Virus record (IMG/VR): IMGVR_UViG_3300042554_000190 | Span: 1 to 31,883 of that record | DNA length: 31,883 nucleotides | Direction: 5' to 3' (one strand) | From: a virus | Part shown: piece by piece, positions 13,814 to 22,418 of the stretch | Position numbering within the stretch: position 1 is the stretch's first letter | Layout of the letters: each line of letters starts with the position of its first letter | Position numbers and translations under genes: made by a program | The notes under the pieces: generated by a model | Database searches by the model: none | Told to the model about the DNA's origin: nothing | The model's input: only the letters and a program-made list of their open reading frames with translations

Positions 13814-16110
13814 TGCCACTTACAAAACTTGAATTCCGCCCCGGCATTAACAAAGAGTCCACGAGCTACGCCAACGAGGGCGGTTACTTTGCCTGTGACA
13901 AGGTGCGGTTTCGCTCTGGCTATGCCGAAAAGCTAGGTGGCTGGGTCAACCAGTCGTCCAACACCTTTCTTGGTATCTGCCACACCTTGTGGAACTGGAT
14001 CACGTTCGGCGGCAGCAACCTTCTTGGACTTGGCACTAACTCCAAGTACTACATCGAGAACGGTGGCATCTACTACGACGTAACCCCGATCTACTCATCC
14101 GGTGTTATTGGGTCAAATCCATTTACGACCACAAATGGTAGTTTGCTTGTTACGGTATCGCAGACTGGACATGGCTCAACGATTGGTACGTACGTCACGT
14201 TCTCGGGTGTAGCCAACAGCGGTGTCATCAACGGTATTAACTTTGACGGCGAGTTTGAGATTGTTGGCGTTCCAACCTCAGACAGTTATCAGATCGTTGC
14301 ACCAAACCCAGCGACCTCGACCGGATCAGGCGGTGGTTCGCTCGTGGTATCGCAGATGCAACTTCCTGCGGGCCTATCCACGTTTGGTGGCGGCGTCGGT
14401 TGGGGTAAACCGCCTTGGGGATCAGGTGGCTGGGGTTCTGCTACGGCAGTGGGTACTGACCTGCGTTTGTGGTCACAAGACAACTTCAATGATGACTTGA
14501 TATTTAACTACCGGCGCGGCCCGATCTATTACTGGACGTTGGATCTGGCTAATTACGCTCGTGCCAAATTGCTCTCTACCATCGCCAACGAGACTATCCG
14601 AGCCACTACTACAGCTACGGTGTCGGCTTCAGTCACGACAATTACGGTAGCAGATCCGACTGGCATTGAGTCCGGTGCGGTCATTACTGGTAACGGCATC
14701 GCGGCAGGCACGTACGTCACGACGGCTTATGACGGTGGCTTTTCTGTTCCGTTGTCGGCTACGACGACCGGCTCGTTTACGATCTCTACTCTGACCATTA
14801 GCTACGCTGGTCGGCACATCCCCGAGCAGACCAACCAAGTCCTGACTTCTAGCGTCAGTAACTTCACGATTTGTTTTGGTTCAAACCCGTACAGCCCAGC
14901 CACGTTTACGGCTGACTTTGACCCGATGTTGGTTCGCTGGTCAGATGCTGATAATCCGTACGACTGGGTACCAACTGCTACCAATCAATCGGGTGAGCAA
15001 CTTCTATCGCACGGCTCGTTTATTCAGTGTGCGCTAGATACTCGTCAAGAAATCCTGATCTGGACTGACGCTGCGCTGTTCTCGATGCAGTACCTTGGTC
15101 CGCCGTATGTGTGGGGTATTAATCTTTTGATGGACAACATCTCCATCATCTCCCCGAACGCAGCTATTGCGGTCAACAACGTCACGTACTGGATGGGTGT
15201 CGATAAGTTCTACATGTACTCCGGTCGTGTGGAGACTCTGCCTTGCACCCTTCGTCAGTATGTTTATACCGATATCAACACGAGCCAGTACGGTCAGATC
15301 GTGTGTGGTACGAACGAAGGTTATAACGAGATTTGGTGGTTCTACCCCTCGGCTGATAGTCAGGTAAACAACCGATACGTCATCTATAACCATCTGGAAC
15401 GTATTTGGTATTACGGCACGATGGACCGTACCGCGTGGCTAGATTCGCCGGGTTTGCGTACGTATCCGCTTGGCGTGTTCAGTATTCAGAATTCGTATCT
15501 GGATACGGCCATCAATTCTTCTGTCACCACGATATCGTTGCTCGATGCTGCGTCATACCCGAACTCGGGGGTCATCACGATTGGTACGGAACAGATCAGC
15601 TATACCGGCAAAACTAACAATACTCTTACTGGTTGTACCCGTGGCGTTAATAGCACTACTGCTGCAAGTCATATTCAGTACAGTCCGGTCACTTATAAAG
15701 TCCCGAACCAAGTAATGCTTCATGAGTTTGGTAATGACGACGTGTCGCAATCGCCGTCGCTGCCAATCGAGGCATACATCGAGTCGTCGGACTTTGATAT
15801 CTCTGACGGTGAGACCTTTGGATACGTCTGGCGTATGTTGCCGGACTTGACCTTTGCTGGCTCTAATGCCAACAGTCCGTCTATCACTTTGACGGTCAAA
15901 CCTCGCCAGAATTCAGGTAGTAACTACACGGCTGCAGATCAACCGACCGTGACTCGCACAGCGACCATACCGGTTCAACAGTTTACGGGTCAGGTCTATA
16001 CCCGCATCCGTGGTCGTCAGATGTCGTTCCGGTTGGACTCAGTAGACAAGGGCGTGGCTTGGCAGATGGGTGCCATGCGTATTGATGTGCGTCCAGATGG
16101 CCGTCGCTGA
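13813..16110 (+). CDS. Tail nozzle-like structural protein (tail tubular B-like)
   Basis: A 765-residue beta-rich protein. The N terminus (KLEFRPGINKESTSYANEGG, then DKVRFRSGYAEKLGGW) is a hallmark I recall from virion proteins of HTVC010P-like podoviruses. The body has propeller-like Trp/Tyr strands (MLVRWSDADNPYDWVPT; EILIWTDAALFSMQYLG; NEIWWFYPSADSQ). Three segments look like inserted modules: about 101-178 (VTVSQTGHGSTIGTYVTFSG), 265-330 (GAVITGNGIAAGTYVTTAYD) and 563-627 (GTEQISYTGKTNNTLTGCTR). It probably forms the distal tail nozzle, like T7 gp12; this is inference from composition, size and context. It overlaps the endolysin gene by one base and the next gene by one base. Confidence 0.7.
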   Translation: MPLTKLEFRPGINKESTSYANEGGYFACDKVRFRSGYAEKLGGWVNQSSNTFLGICHTLWNWITFGGSNLLGLGTNSKYYIENGGIYYDVTPIYSSGVIGSNPFTTTNGSLLVTVSQTGHGSTIGTYVTFSGVANSGVINGINFDGEFEIVGVPTSDSYQIVAPNPATSTGSGGGSLVVSQMQLPAGLSTFGGGVGWGKPPWGSGGWGSATAVGTDLRLWSQDNFNDDLIFNYRRGPIYYWTLDLANYARAKLLSTIANETIRATTTATVSASVTTITVADPTGIESGAVITGNGIAAGTYVTTAYDGGFSVPLSATTTGSFTISTLTISYAGRHIPEQTNQVLTSSVSNFTICFGSNPYSPATFTADFDPMLVRWSDADNPYDWVPTATNQSGEQLLSHGSFIQCALDTRQEILIWTDAALFSMQYLGPPYVWGINLLMDNISIISPNAAIAVNNVTYWMGVDKFYMYSGRVETLPCTLRQYVYTDINTSQYGQIVCGTNEGYNEIWWFYPSADSQVNNRYVIYNHLERIWYYGTMDRTAWLDSPGLRTYPLGVFSIQNSYLDTAINSSVTTISLLDAASYPNSGVITIGTEQISYTGKTNNTLTGCTRGVNSTTAASHIQYSPVTYKVPNQVMLHEFGNDDVSQSPSLPIEAYIESSDFDISDGETFGYVWRMLPDLTFAGSNANSPSITLTVKPRQNSGSNYTAADQPTVTRTATIPVQQFTGQVYTRIRGRQMSFRLDSVDKGVAWQMGAMRIDVRPDGRR

Positions 16111-16712
16111 TGAGCAGTAGTAACAAAAGACGAAACATCGTCAACCCGAGCTTGCCTGTGGCTCCGGTCAGTTACGAACAGCGTTTTATGGATCAATACA
16201 GCAACGTAATGCGGCTGTACTTCAACCAAGTTAGCAACGGTAACAACGCGCCCAGACCGTACGGGTCTTTTTATAGCGACGTAGATCAAACTAATCCTGT
16301 TGCCGATGCCGTCAATAAAATGACGTATAACCAAACGGTTGATTTCTTCAACGTTAGTATCGGGGCTGTCAACTCTCGCGTGTACGTAGCGGAAGAAGCT
16401 ATCTACAACATTCAGTTCTCTGCTCAGTTAGACAAGTCCGGCGGTAGTGCATCTGCTGTATATATCTGGCTGATGGTGAACGGAGTCAACGTTGCAAACA
16501 GTGCAACCAAAGTAGTTATTGACGGACCTAACTCAGAGATCGCGGCTGCTTGGAACTTTGTGCTGCCGTTGGCTGAGAACGACTATTTTGAATTGGCTTG
16601 GCAGTCGTCAGATACCAACGTATTTTTGGCAGAAGAACCCGCCTCGGGTAATGTTCCCGAAATCCCGTCCGTCATCTTGACCGTCACGTGGGTGTCCAAT
16701 GTGTCGGTATGA
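16110..16712 (+). CDS. Virion protein with C1q/TNF-like jelly-roll
   Basis: A 200-residue protein. After a basic start and SYEQRFMDQYSNVMRLYFNQ, the C-terminal domain (about 70-200) reads like a TNF/C1q-type jelly-roll: NQTVDFFNVSIG, VYVAEEAIYNIQFSAQLDKS, VYIWLMVNGVNVANSATKV, NFVLPLAENDYFELAWQSSD, TVTWVSN. Such domains are common in cyanophage and podophage virion proteins and may trimerise. It is probably a tail- or capsid-surface component. TGATGA joins it to the upstream gene. A 39-base gap follows. Confidence 0.75.
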   Translation: MSSSNKRRNIVNPSLPVAPVSYEQRFMDQYSNVMRLYFNQVSNGNNAPRPYGSFYSDVDQTNPVADAVNKMTYNQTVDFFNVSIGAVNSRVYVAEEAIYNIQFSAQLDKSGGSASAVYIWLMVNGVNVANSATKVVIDGPNSEIAAAWNFVLPLAENDYFELAWQSSDTNVFLAEEPASGNVPEIPSVILTVTWVSNVSV

Positions 16713-16751
16713 AGTGTTAATATCCACGAAACTTGACCCCTTGGGGGCACT
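16713..16751 (+). other. 39-base intergenic gap, possible promoter or leader
   Basis: This is the largest gap between plus-strand genes in the window. It contains a TTAATAT stretch (16718-16724), TTGACC at 16733-16738 and the small palindrome CCCCTTGGGG at 16737-16746. The gene that follows has no AGGAG, only a G-run at 16743-16747. The order of the -35-like and -10-like words is wrong for a simple sigma-70 promoter, so a promoter is not established. It may be a leader or a phage-specific signal. Confidence 0.3.
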
Positions 16752-19379
16752 ATGAATCAGAACCCATCTATGGCAGGACTCGCCTCCCTCGTGCAGTCAC
16801 GAGGTCGGAACGGCGACTCTGTGCTTGTTCACATGGCTCCCGAAGAAGTTGCCGGGTTGCAAAGCTTGGCTCTTGCTGCTGGTGGTAGCCTGACCTTGAA
16901 CCCGGATACTGGCCTGTATGAGGCCAACTTCCTTAAGAAACTTCTGCCGACCATCCTTGGTTTTGGGTTGAACTTCCTGTTCCCCGGCCTTGGCGCGTTG
17001 GGTAGTGGTCTTCTAGTTGGTGCTGGTGAAACCATCCGTACCGGCGGTGATCTTGGCAAGGGCCTTATGGCCGGTCTCGGTGCGTTTGGTGGTGCCGGTA
17101 TCGGTAGCGCCCTATCTGGTGCTGCTAAGGCAGGCAGTGAAGCCGCCCTGCAAGAAGTTACTACGACCGCTGCCCAGAAGGCCGCTACTGAAGCTGCCAA
17201 GACGGCTGGTACTCAAGCCGCTACCGAAACTGCTAAGCAAGGTTTGTTTAGCCTAAACCCGAACATGTCGGGAACCTTGCAAAGTTACGGTCAAGGCATA
17301 AAAGCTCTAGGTAATCAGTTTGGCCGCGAAGGCTTCATGAACGCCATACCGGGTGGCACGATTGGCAAGGGCGCTATGATCATGTCCGCTGCCAATGCCT
17401 TGACTCCTGAGATGGAAATGCCGGAGGGCGGCGGTTACAACATAGACGATTCGTACTACGAATCTATGGGGTACAGCCCTGAACAAGGCCGGTTCCTCGG
17501 CGGTCAATGGCGTAAAGGCTATCCGGGCTTTCCCGGCTATGCTGAGGGTGGCGCTGTCATGCCCCGCCCAAACTATGACTATCCGCAGGCAGGAATCACC
17601 AAATCAAATTACGCACAAGGTCTTGATTTTACCAAGCCGCGAGAAATTCTCGATGGCTACGACACCAAGATTGACCCGTTTACGGGCGAAGAACGTTTTG
17701 CGGAAGGTGGTGAAGTGGCGTATGCCGCGCCACCTGAGTTGTTGCTGAAGAGATACTCGGAAGAGTATGACACTCCTCCAATACTTGAGTCTTTGCCGCC
17801 TACGGTTGATTTTGGTCCAACTGATATCGGCAGACGCCCGCCGGATTTAATGTTGCCGCCGGAAGAGCCAATCTACGGTGGTTTTAATCAAGTAGGCGTA
17901 GCCCCACCGCGTAATGTTCAAGCCCAGATGGGTCCGCAATCGTTGGAGCAGTATTACCAAGGTCTCTTGTCTGCTCCGCAGCAACAGGCGTATGACCCGT
18001 CGTTCTTCAACTACATGCAGTCGCTAAATAACTTTGCGACTTCTCCGGTGGCTCCGCCTCCTGCGCCTCCTCCGCCTCCTGCTCCTCCGGGCGGCGGTAC
18101 TAATACTGGTGGCGGCACGACCACGAATCCGGGCGGCACTACAGGTGGAGTAACCACGGGTGGTAGCAATACTAGGTGGGACCCGAACCAAGGCAGGTTC
18201 GTATCAACCGGCGGTAGTCCGGGCGACACCGGTACGGATCTGGATGAGCTTAGGAATTTAATCAATTCCGGTATGTTCCCCGGTTTTAATTTTGGTGATC
18301 TAAGTAACTACTTGCAAAACGGCGGGTATGGCGATACCTCTGGTATGGTTTTCGATCCTGCTACGGGCACGTTCCGTCAGCCGGGAAGTCAAACTACGAC
18401 CACGCCTCCGGGTACGGATACGACCGGCGGGGATCAGTTTAAATTTGATCCCAACAACTATCAGTTCAATCCGTTTGTTGATGGGTTCGATATAAATTCG
18501 TTGCCAGAATACCAGCAGAATCAAAACATGCCCGTTGGCAACCTGACCGGCATCGACCAGTTTGCTGATCCTAATTACTCCACGGGTATGCAGTTCGACA
18601 TGAGTCAGTTGATGCAGCCCGGAAAAGGTCCGGATATTGGCTCTCCGATGTATGGCGGGGACATTCAACCCTTCCAGTACGACTTCTCTGGTATGGGCCA
18701 GATGGGTGACATGGGCGGGTACGGTCAGCAGTTCCAAGGGTTCCAGCCGCTTTCGACTGACTTCGGTTCGACCTATCAGGCTCCTGCCATGCAGACGCCG
18801 ACATTTGACGCTTCGGCCTACAACCCGCAGCAGTTTGATCTGGGCAGCATGGGGTACGGACTTGGTAGCCTCCCGGCTATCTCTTCAACCTATCAGGCTC
18901 CCACGGTACAAACTCCGACGTTTGATACCTCGGCGTTCCAAATGCCAGCCTACCAAGCCCCGATGATGACGGGCGGCGACATGGGTATGTCTAACGTTGC
19001 CACGGCTCCACAGTTTGGGTTTGGTAACTCAGATGTGCTTTACGGTCGCAGCAATTTTGATATGGGCGGTGGCGAAGGCAACATCTTTGGCTTTGCTGGT
19101 GGTGGCGCTATCCAAAAGGCTGCGGCAGGCAAACTCGTGACCGGCGACGGTGATGGTATGTCCGACGACATCCGTGCCAATATCAACGGTAATCAAGAGG
19201 CGCGGCTTGCTGACGGTGAGTTTGTGATCCCTGCCGATGTCGTGTCGCACTTGGGTAATGGCTCGACCGATGCTGGCGCAGACCGTTTGTACAGCATGAT
19301 GGATCGTATCCGTAAGGCTCGTACTGGACGCAAGCAGCAAGCCCCAGAGATCGAAGCTGAGAAGTATTTGCCCGCATGA
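16752..19379 (+). CDS. Large internal virion / ejection-type protein 1
   Basis: An 875-residue protein. The N terminus (MAGLASLVQSRGRNGDSVLV, then HMAPEEVAGLQSLALAAGG) and a Gly/Ala-rich hydrophobic region (about 60-135, LLPTILGFGLNFLFPGLGAL) could be membrane-active. The middle is low-complexity and rich in Pro, Gly, Gln and Asn, with a proline run (about 434-446). The C terminus has a block I recall from many podovirus internal proteins: GDGDGMSDDIRANINGNQEA, RLADGEFVIPADVVSHLGNG, and a terminal helix (DRLYSMMDRIRKARTG). It carries repeated GG motifs (YAEGGAV at 263, FAEGGEV at 316, FAGGGAI at 781). It is probably packaged and ejected with the DNA, like T7 internal core proteins; this is inferred from gene order. 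It overlaps the GNAT gene by four bases. Confidence 0.7.
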   Translation: MNQNPSMAGLASLVQSRGRNGDSVLVHMAPEEVAGLQSLALAAGGSLTLNPDTGLYEANFLKKLLPTILGFGLNFLFPGLGALGSGLLVGAGETIRTGGDLGKGLMAGLGAFGGAGIGSALSGAAKAGSEAALQEVTTTAAQKAATEAAKTAGTQAATETAKQGLFSLNPNMSGTLQSYGQGIKALGNQFGREGFMNAIPGGTIGKGAMIMSAANALTPEMEMPEGGGYNIDDSYYESMGYSPEQGRFLGGQWRKGYPGFPGYAEGGAVMPRPNYDYPQAGITKSNYAQGLDFTKPREILDGYDTKIDPFTGEERFAEGGEVAYAAPPELLLKRYSEEYDTPPILESLPPTVDFGPTDIGRRPPDLMLPPEEPIYGGFNQVGVAPPRNVQAQMGPQSLEQYYQGLLSAPQQQAYDPSFFNYMQSLNNFATSPVAPPPAPPPPPAPPGGGTNTGGGTTTNPGGTTGGVTTGGSNTRWDPNQGRFVSTGGSPGDTGTDLDELRNLINSGMFPGFNFGDLSNYLQNGGYGDTSGMVFDPATGTFRQPGSQTTTTPPGTDTTGGDQFKFDPNNYQFNPFVDGFDINSLPEYQQNQNMPVGNLTGIDQFADPNYSTGMQFDMSQLMQPGKGPDIGSPMYGGDIQPFQYDFSGMGQMGDMGGYGQQFQGFQPLSTDFGSTYQAPAMQTPTFDASAYNPQQFDLGSMGYGLGSLPAISSTYQAPTVQTPTFDTSAFQMPAYQAPMMTGGDMGMSNVATAPQFGFGNSDVLYGRSNFDMGGGEGNIFGFAGGGAIQKAAAGKLVTGDGDGMSDDIRANINGNQEARLADGEFVIPADVVSHLGNGSTDAGADRLYSMMDRIRKARTGRKQQAPEIEAEKYLPA

Positions 19380-19831
19380 TTCTTCGTGAACTGAAAAGCG
19401 GTAACGAAGACTTGAGGGAGGTTATAAGCCTTCTTGTTGAGCACTTTGTGCCTGAACACAAGATGGGTCCGTTGAGCGCAATCAACGTCAATCTTGAGAA
19501 AGGCGTAAAGTGGGTCATATTTAATATGGACCAAGTAGCGTTTGGTGTCGAAGATGAAGGCAAGCTAGTCGGCTCGCTTGGTCTGCACCGTACGTCACCT
19601 TGGTATTCTGATTCCGAGTATCTGGCAGATGGCTGGTTTTATGTTCTGCCCGAATACCGCAAAACCGGTGTAGGTAAGATGCTGGTTGATGCAGCTAAGA
19701 AATATGCTGCCGAAGCAAACCTCCCGCTCATCATTGGAGTCTTCACCAGCGAAGACGCGGATACTAAAGCTCAGGTCATGCAAAGACTTGGCCTGACTAT
19801 GGTTGGCGGCTTGTTCGCCACAGGAGTTTAA
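19376..19831 (+). CDS. GNAT-family N-acetyltransferase
   Basis: A 151-residue protein with the GNAT layout. The N-terminal helix is followed by strands (KWVIFNMDQVAFGVEDEGKL, VGSLGL), then motif A, FYVLPEYRKTGVGKMLVDAA, with the acetyl-CoA-binding R95-x-x-G98-x-G100 loop. The remaining beta-alpha-beta region ends in MQRLGLTMVGGLF. It transfers an acetyl group from acetyl-CoA to an amine; the substrate cannot be told from sequence. Its position between two presumed virion proteins, overlapping one by four bases (ATGA), means it is expressed with them. It might acetylate virion proteins or host targets. Confidence 0.85.
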   Translation: MILRELKSGNEDLREVISLLVEHFVPEHKMGPLSAINVNLEKGVKWVIFNMDQVAFGVEDEGKLVGSLGLHRTSPWYSDSEYLADGWFYVLPEYRKTGVGKMLVDAAKKYAAEANLPLIIGVFTSEDADTKAQVMQRLGLTMVGGLFATGV

Positions 19832-19833
19832 CT

Positions 19834-22404
19834 ATGTGCGGCGGCGGTGGCGGTTCATCTCAACCGAGTCAACAAACAGTCACTCAGGTAACAATTCCAC
19901 CTGAGATTATGCCGTATGCCAAGAAACTCCTTGGCACGGCTGAAAACCTTGTCTACAACCAACCCTACCAAACCTTTGGTGGTCAGCGCGTTGCGGGTCT
20001 TAATCCGCTTCAGATGCAGGCCATGCAGCAAGTTCAGCAGCAACAAATTGCGCCGCAAGTAGGACAGGCTACGGGGTTTGCAGGTCTTGCTGGTCTTCAG
20101 GCTCAAAAACTCGGGAACTATAACCCTGCTCAGTATCAGGGTATGGACGTGTCGTATCTGGGTGCCAACGCTCCTCAGTTGCAGCAGTACCAGATGGAGG
20201 GGCCTGAGCGTGTAGCGGCAGAACGACTGACTGCTCCCGAACTTGAACGCTTATCGATGCAGGGTCCAACTGATGTAACTGCCCCACAGTTGCGTGACCT
20301 TCAAATGGGTCCGGCTGAGCGCGTTGCTGCTCAACAAATTACGGCTCCTCAGTTACAACAATTCCAGATGGCTGGACCTCAGCAGGTACAGTCACAGCAG
20401 CTTCAAAACTTTTTGATGGCTGCGCCGCAGATGATTCAAGCGCCTGATGTTGAGGCGTTTCGAATGGGTCCTGTGGGTAATGTTTCGGCTCAAACTGACT
20501 TTGGCACGATTACGGCTCCTGAACTTCGTGATCTTGAGATGGCTGCGGCACGCGATGTTACGGCACCGACCGATCTTGAACGACTTCAGATGGGTCCGGC
20601 CGAGCGTGTTGCTGCCCAGCAGCTTCAACAATTTGAGATGGGTCCTGCCGAACGTGTGCAGGCAGAGCGTTTTGGACTTTCTTCGCTGCAACCCTACATG
20701 TCTCCGTATATGCAGGACGTTGTTCAGTTTCAGAAAGATCAAGCAATCAAAGATTACGCTCGGCAGATACCGGGACTACAAGCTCAGGGAGTTCGGTCTG
20801 GCGCTCGTGGCGGCACTCGTGAAGCTATTCTTCAGTCTGAAGCCCGACGCAATCTCCAAGAAGGACTGCGTGGCATACAGGCCGCAGGTACACAACGTGC
20901 GTTTGAACAAGCGCAACAGCAGTACGGCGTTGACCGTGCTCAAGCATTGCAAGCGGGTCTGGCAAATCAGGCCGCAGGTCTCACAGTTGGACAGCAAAAT
21001 CTGGCCGCTCGACTTGGTGTTCAGCAGTTAGGCGCACAGCAAGGGCTACAAGCAGCACTAGCAAATCAGGCTGCGGGTTTGACCACAGGTCAGCAAAACT
21101 TGGGTGCGGCTCAGGCTCGTCAGCAGTTGATGGCTCAGCAAGCGTTGGAGGCTTCGCGGCTTAATCAGGCTGCGGACCTTACGCGTGGTCAAGCCAATCT
21201 TCAGTCTGGACTTCAGACGCAGGGTCTTCGTGCTCAAACGGGTATGCAGGCTCAGTTGGCTAACCAACAGGCTCGTGTACAAGGCGCACAAATGCAGCTT
21301 CAGGCGGGACTTGCCAATCAGCAGTCTCAACTTGCTCAAGCCTCGGCCAACCTTCAGTCGCAAATGCAGGCTCAACAGCTTCGCGTTCAATCTGCGATGG
21401 AGGCTGCGCGACTTAATCAGGCTGCAGGACTTAGCACTGAGCAGGCCAATCAACGTGCCCAAATGGAAGTGCAGCAGCTTCAGGCAATGCAAAACCAGCA
21501 GGCTCAGATTGCCAATCAACAGGCTGGGCTTCAGACGGCTTCGCAGAATCTGCAAGCGCAACTTCAGACGCAAGGTCTTGGTGCTCAAATGGGTATGCAA
21601 GCCCAGCAGCTTAATCAGGCAACGGGTCTTCAGGCTGCATTAGCTAACCAAGCGGCTGGCTTGACGACGGGTCAGCAGAACCTTGCTGCGGCTCTGCAAA
21701 CGCAGGGACTCGGCGCTCAACAAGCGATGCAGGCTCAACTGGCTAATCAGCAAATGGGCTTCAACGTCGGTCAGCAGAACCTTGCTGCGGCGATGCAGAG
21801 ACAAGGGCTTGGCGCTCAACAAGCGATGCAGGCTGGGCTTGCTAACCAGCAGACTGGGCTTCAGGCGGCTCTGGCTAATCAGCAGGCAGCGCAGCAAGCG
21901 GCGTCTCAGAACCTCCAAGCACGGCTCGGTGTGCAGCAGTTGGGTGCCCAGACGGGTATGCAGGCGCAGTTGGCTAACCAGCAGGCGCAGCTTCAGGCTC
22001 AGCAGCAGGCATTGGCGCAACGTCAGTTCGGCGCTCAGTTTGGCGAGCAGTCTCGTCAGTTTGGTGCGAACCTTGGCTTGCAGGGTATTCAACAGCAGCT
22101 GGCTGCAGCAGGTATGCTCGGTAATCTCGGCCAGCAACAGTTTGGTCAGCAGCAGGCAATCAATCAGTCGCAGATGGCGGCTGGTGCCCAGTTGCAGCAG
22201 ATGGAGCAGGCTCGGTTGCAGGCGGCGTACGAAGACTTCCTCAACCGTCAGCGTTATCCGTATCAGCAGCTTGGTTTCATGTCAGACTTGATTCGTGGCA
22301 CGCCCACGGCTGGCGGTATCCAGTCCATCTACGGTTCGCAGTCTAGCCCGCTTGGCGCGTTGGCGGGACTTGGCGGCCTCTACATGGCTGGCAGACAGGG
22401 TTAA
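19834..22404 (+). CDS. Large Gln-rich coiled-coil internal virion protein 2
   Basis: An 856-residue protein with extremely high Gln and Ala. It starts MCGGGGGSSQPSQQTVTQVT, followed by a conserved IPPEIMPYAKKLLGTAENLV and QPYQTFGGQRVAGLNPLQMQ. Residues about 118-286 hold roughly 20-residue repeats containing MGPAERVAAQQ and TAPQLQQFQM. SPYMQDVVQFQKDQAIKDYA and VRSGARGGTREAILQSEARR precede residues about 365-770, a long heptad-like Gln/Ala/Leu repeat (LANQQAGLQAALANQ, QNLQAQLQTQGLGAQ). The C-terminal part ends GALAGLGGLYMAG. The long helices suggest a rod or channel in the ejection apparatus. AGGAG at 19822-19826 precedes the ATG by seven bases. Confidence 0.75.
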   Translation: MCGGGGGSSQPSQQTVTQVTIPPEIMPYAKKLLGTAENLVYNQPYQTFGGQRVAGLNPLQMQAMQQVQQQQIAPQVGQATGFAGLAGLQAQKLGNYNPAQYQGMDVSYLGANAPQLQQYQMEGPERVAAERLTAPELERLSMQGPTDVTAPQLRDLQMGPAERVAAQQITAPQLQQFQMAGPQQVQSQQLQNFLMAAPQMIQAPDVEAFRMGPVGNVSAQTDFGTITAPELRDLEMAAARDVTAPTDLERLQMGPAERVAAQQLQQFEMGPAERVQAERFGLSSLQPYMSPYMQDVVQFQKDQAIKDYARQIPGLQAQGVRSGARGGTREAILQSEARRNLQEGLRGIQAAGTQRAFEQAQQQYGVDRAQALQAGLANQAAGLTVGQQNLAARLGVQQLGAQQGLQAALANQAAGLTTGQQNLGAAQARQQLMAQQALEASRLNQAADLTRGQANLQSGLQTQGLRAQTGMQAQLANQQARVQGAQMQLQAGLANQQSQLAQASANLQSQMQAQQLRVQSAMEAARLNQAAGLSTEQANQRAQMEVQQLQAMQNQQAQIANQQAGLQTASQNLQAQLQTQGLGAQMGMQAQQLNQATGLQAALANQAAGLTTGQQNLAAALQTQGLGAQQAMQAQLANQQMGFNVGQQNLAAAMQRQGLGAQQAMQAGLANQQTGLQAALANQQAAQQAASQNLQARLGVQQLGAQTGMQAQLANQQAQLQAQQQALAQRQFGAQFGEQSRQFGANLGLQGIQQQLAAAGMLGNLGQQQFGQQQAINQSQMAAGAQLQQMEQARLQAAYEDFLNRQRYPYQQLGFMSDLIRGTPTAGGIQSIYGSQSSPLGALAGLGGLYMAGRQG
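20185..22150 (+). repeat. Two families of Gln-rich coding repeats
   Basis: The first family (about 20185-20690) repeats a 60-base-like unit with MGPAERV and TAPQLQ landmarks. The second (about 20940-22010) repeats units encoding LANQQAGL and QGLGAQQAMQAQ. Copies share long identical stretches (for example around 21665-21725 and 21775-21840), so recombination within the gene is possible. Confidence 0.7.
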
Positions 22405-22418
22405 TGAGGGTATAGATC

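Noticed and set aside
20392-22137. Leu/Arg/Ser-rich open frames opposite or beside the Gln-rich gene
   Set aside because: They mirror the Gln-rich repeats (reverse-strand Leu, shifted-frame Arg) and have no independent support.
20185-22150. CRISPR-like direct repeat array
   Set aside because: Repeats are coding, degenerate and in frame, with no constant repeat/unique spacer alternation.
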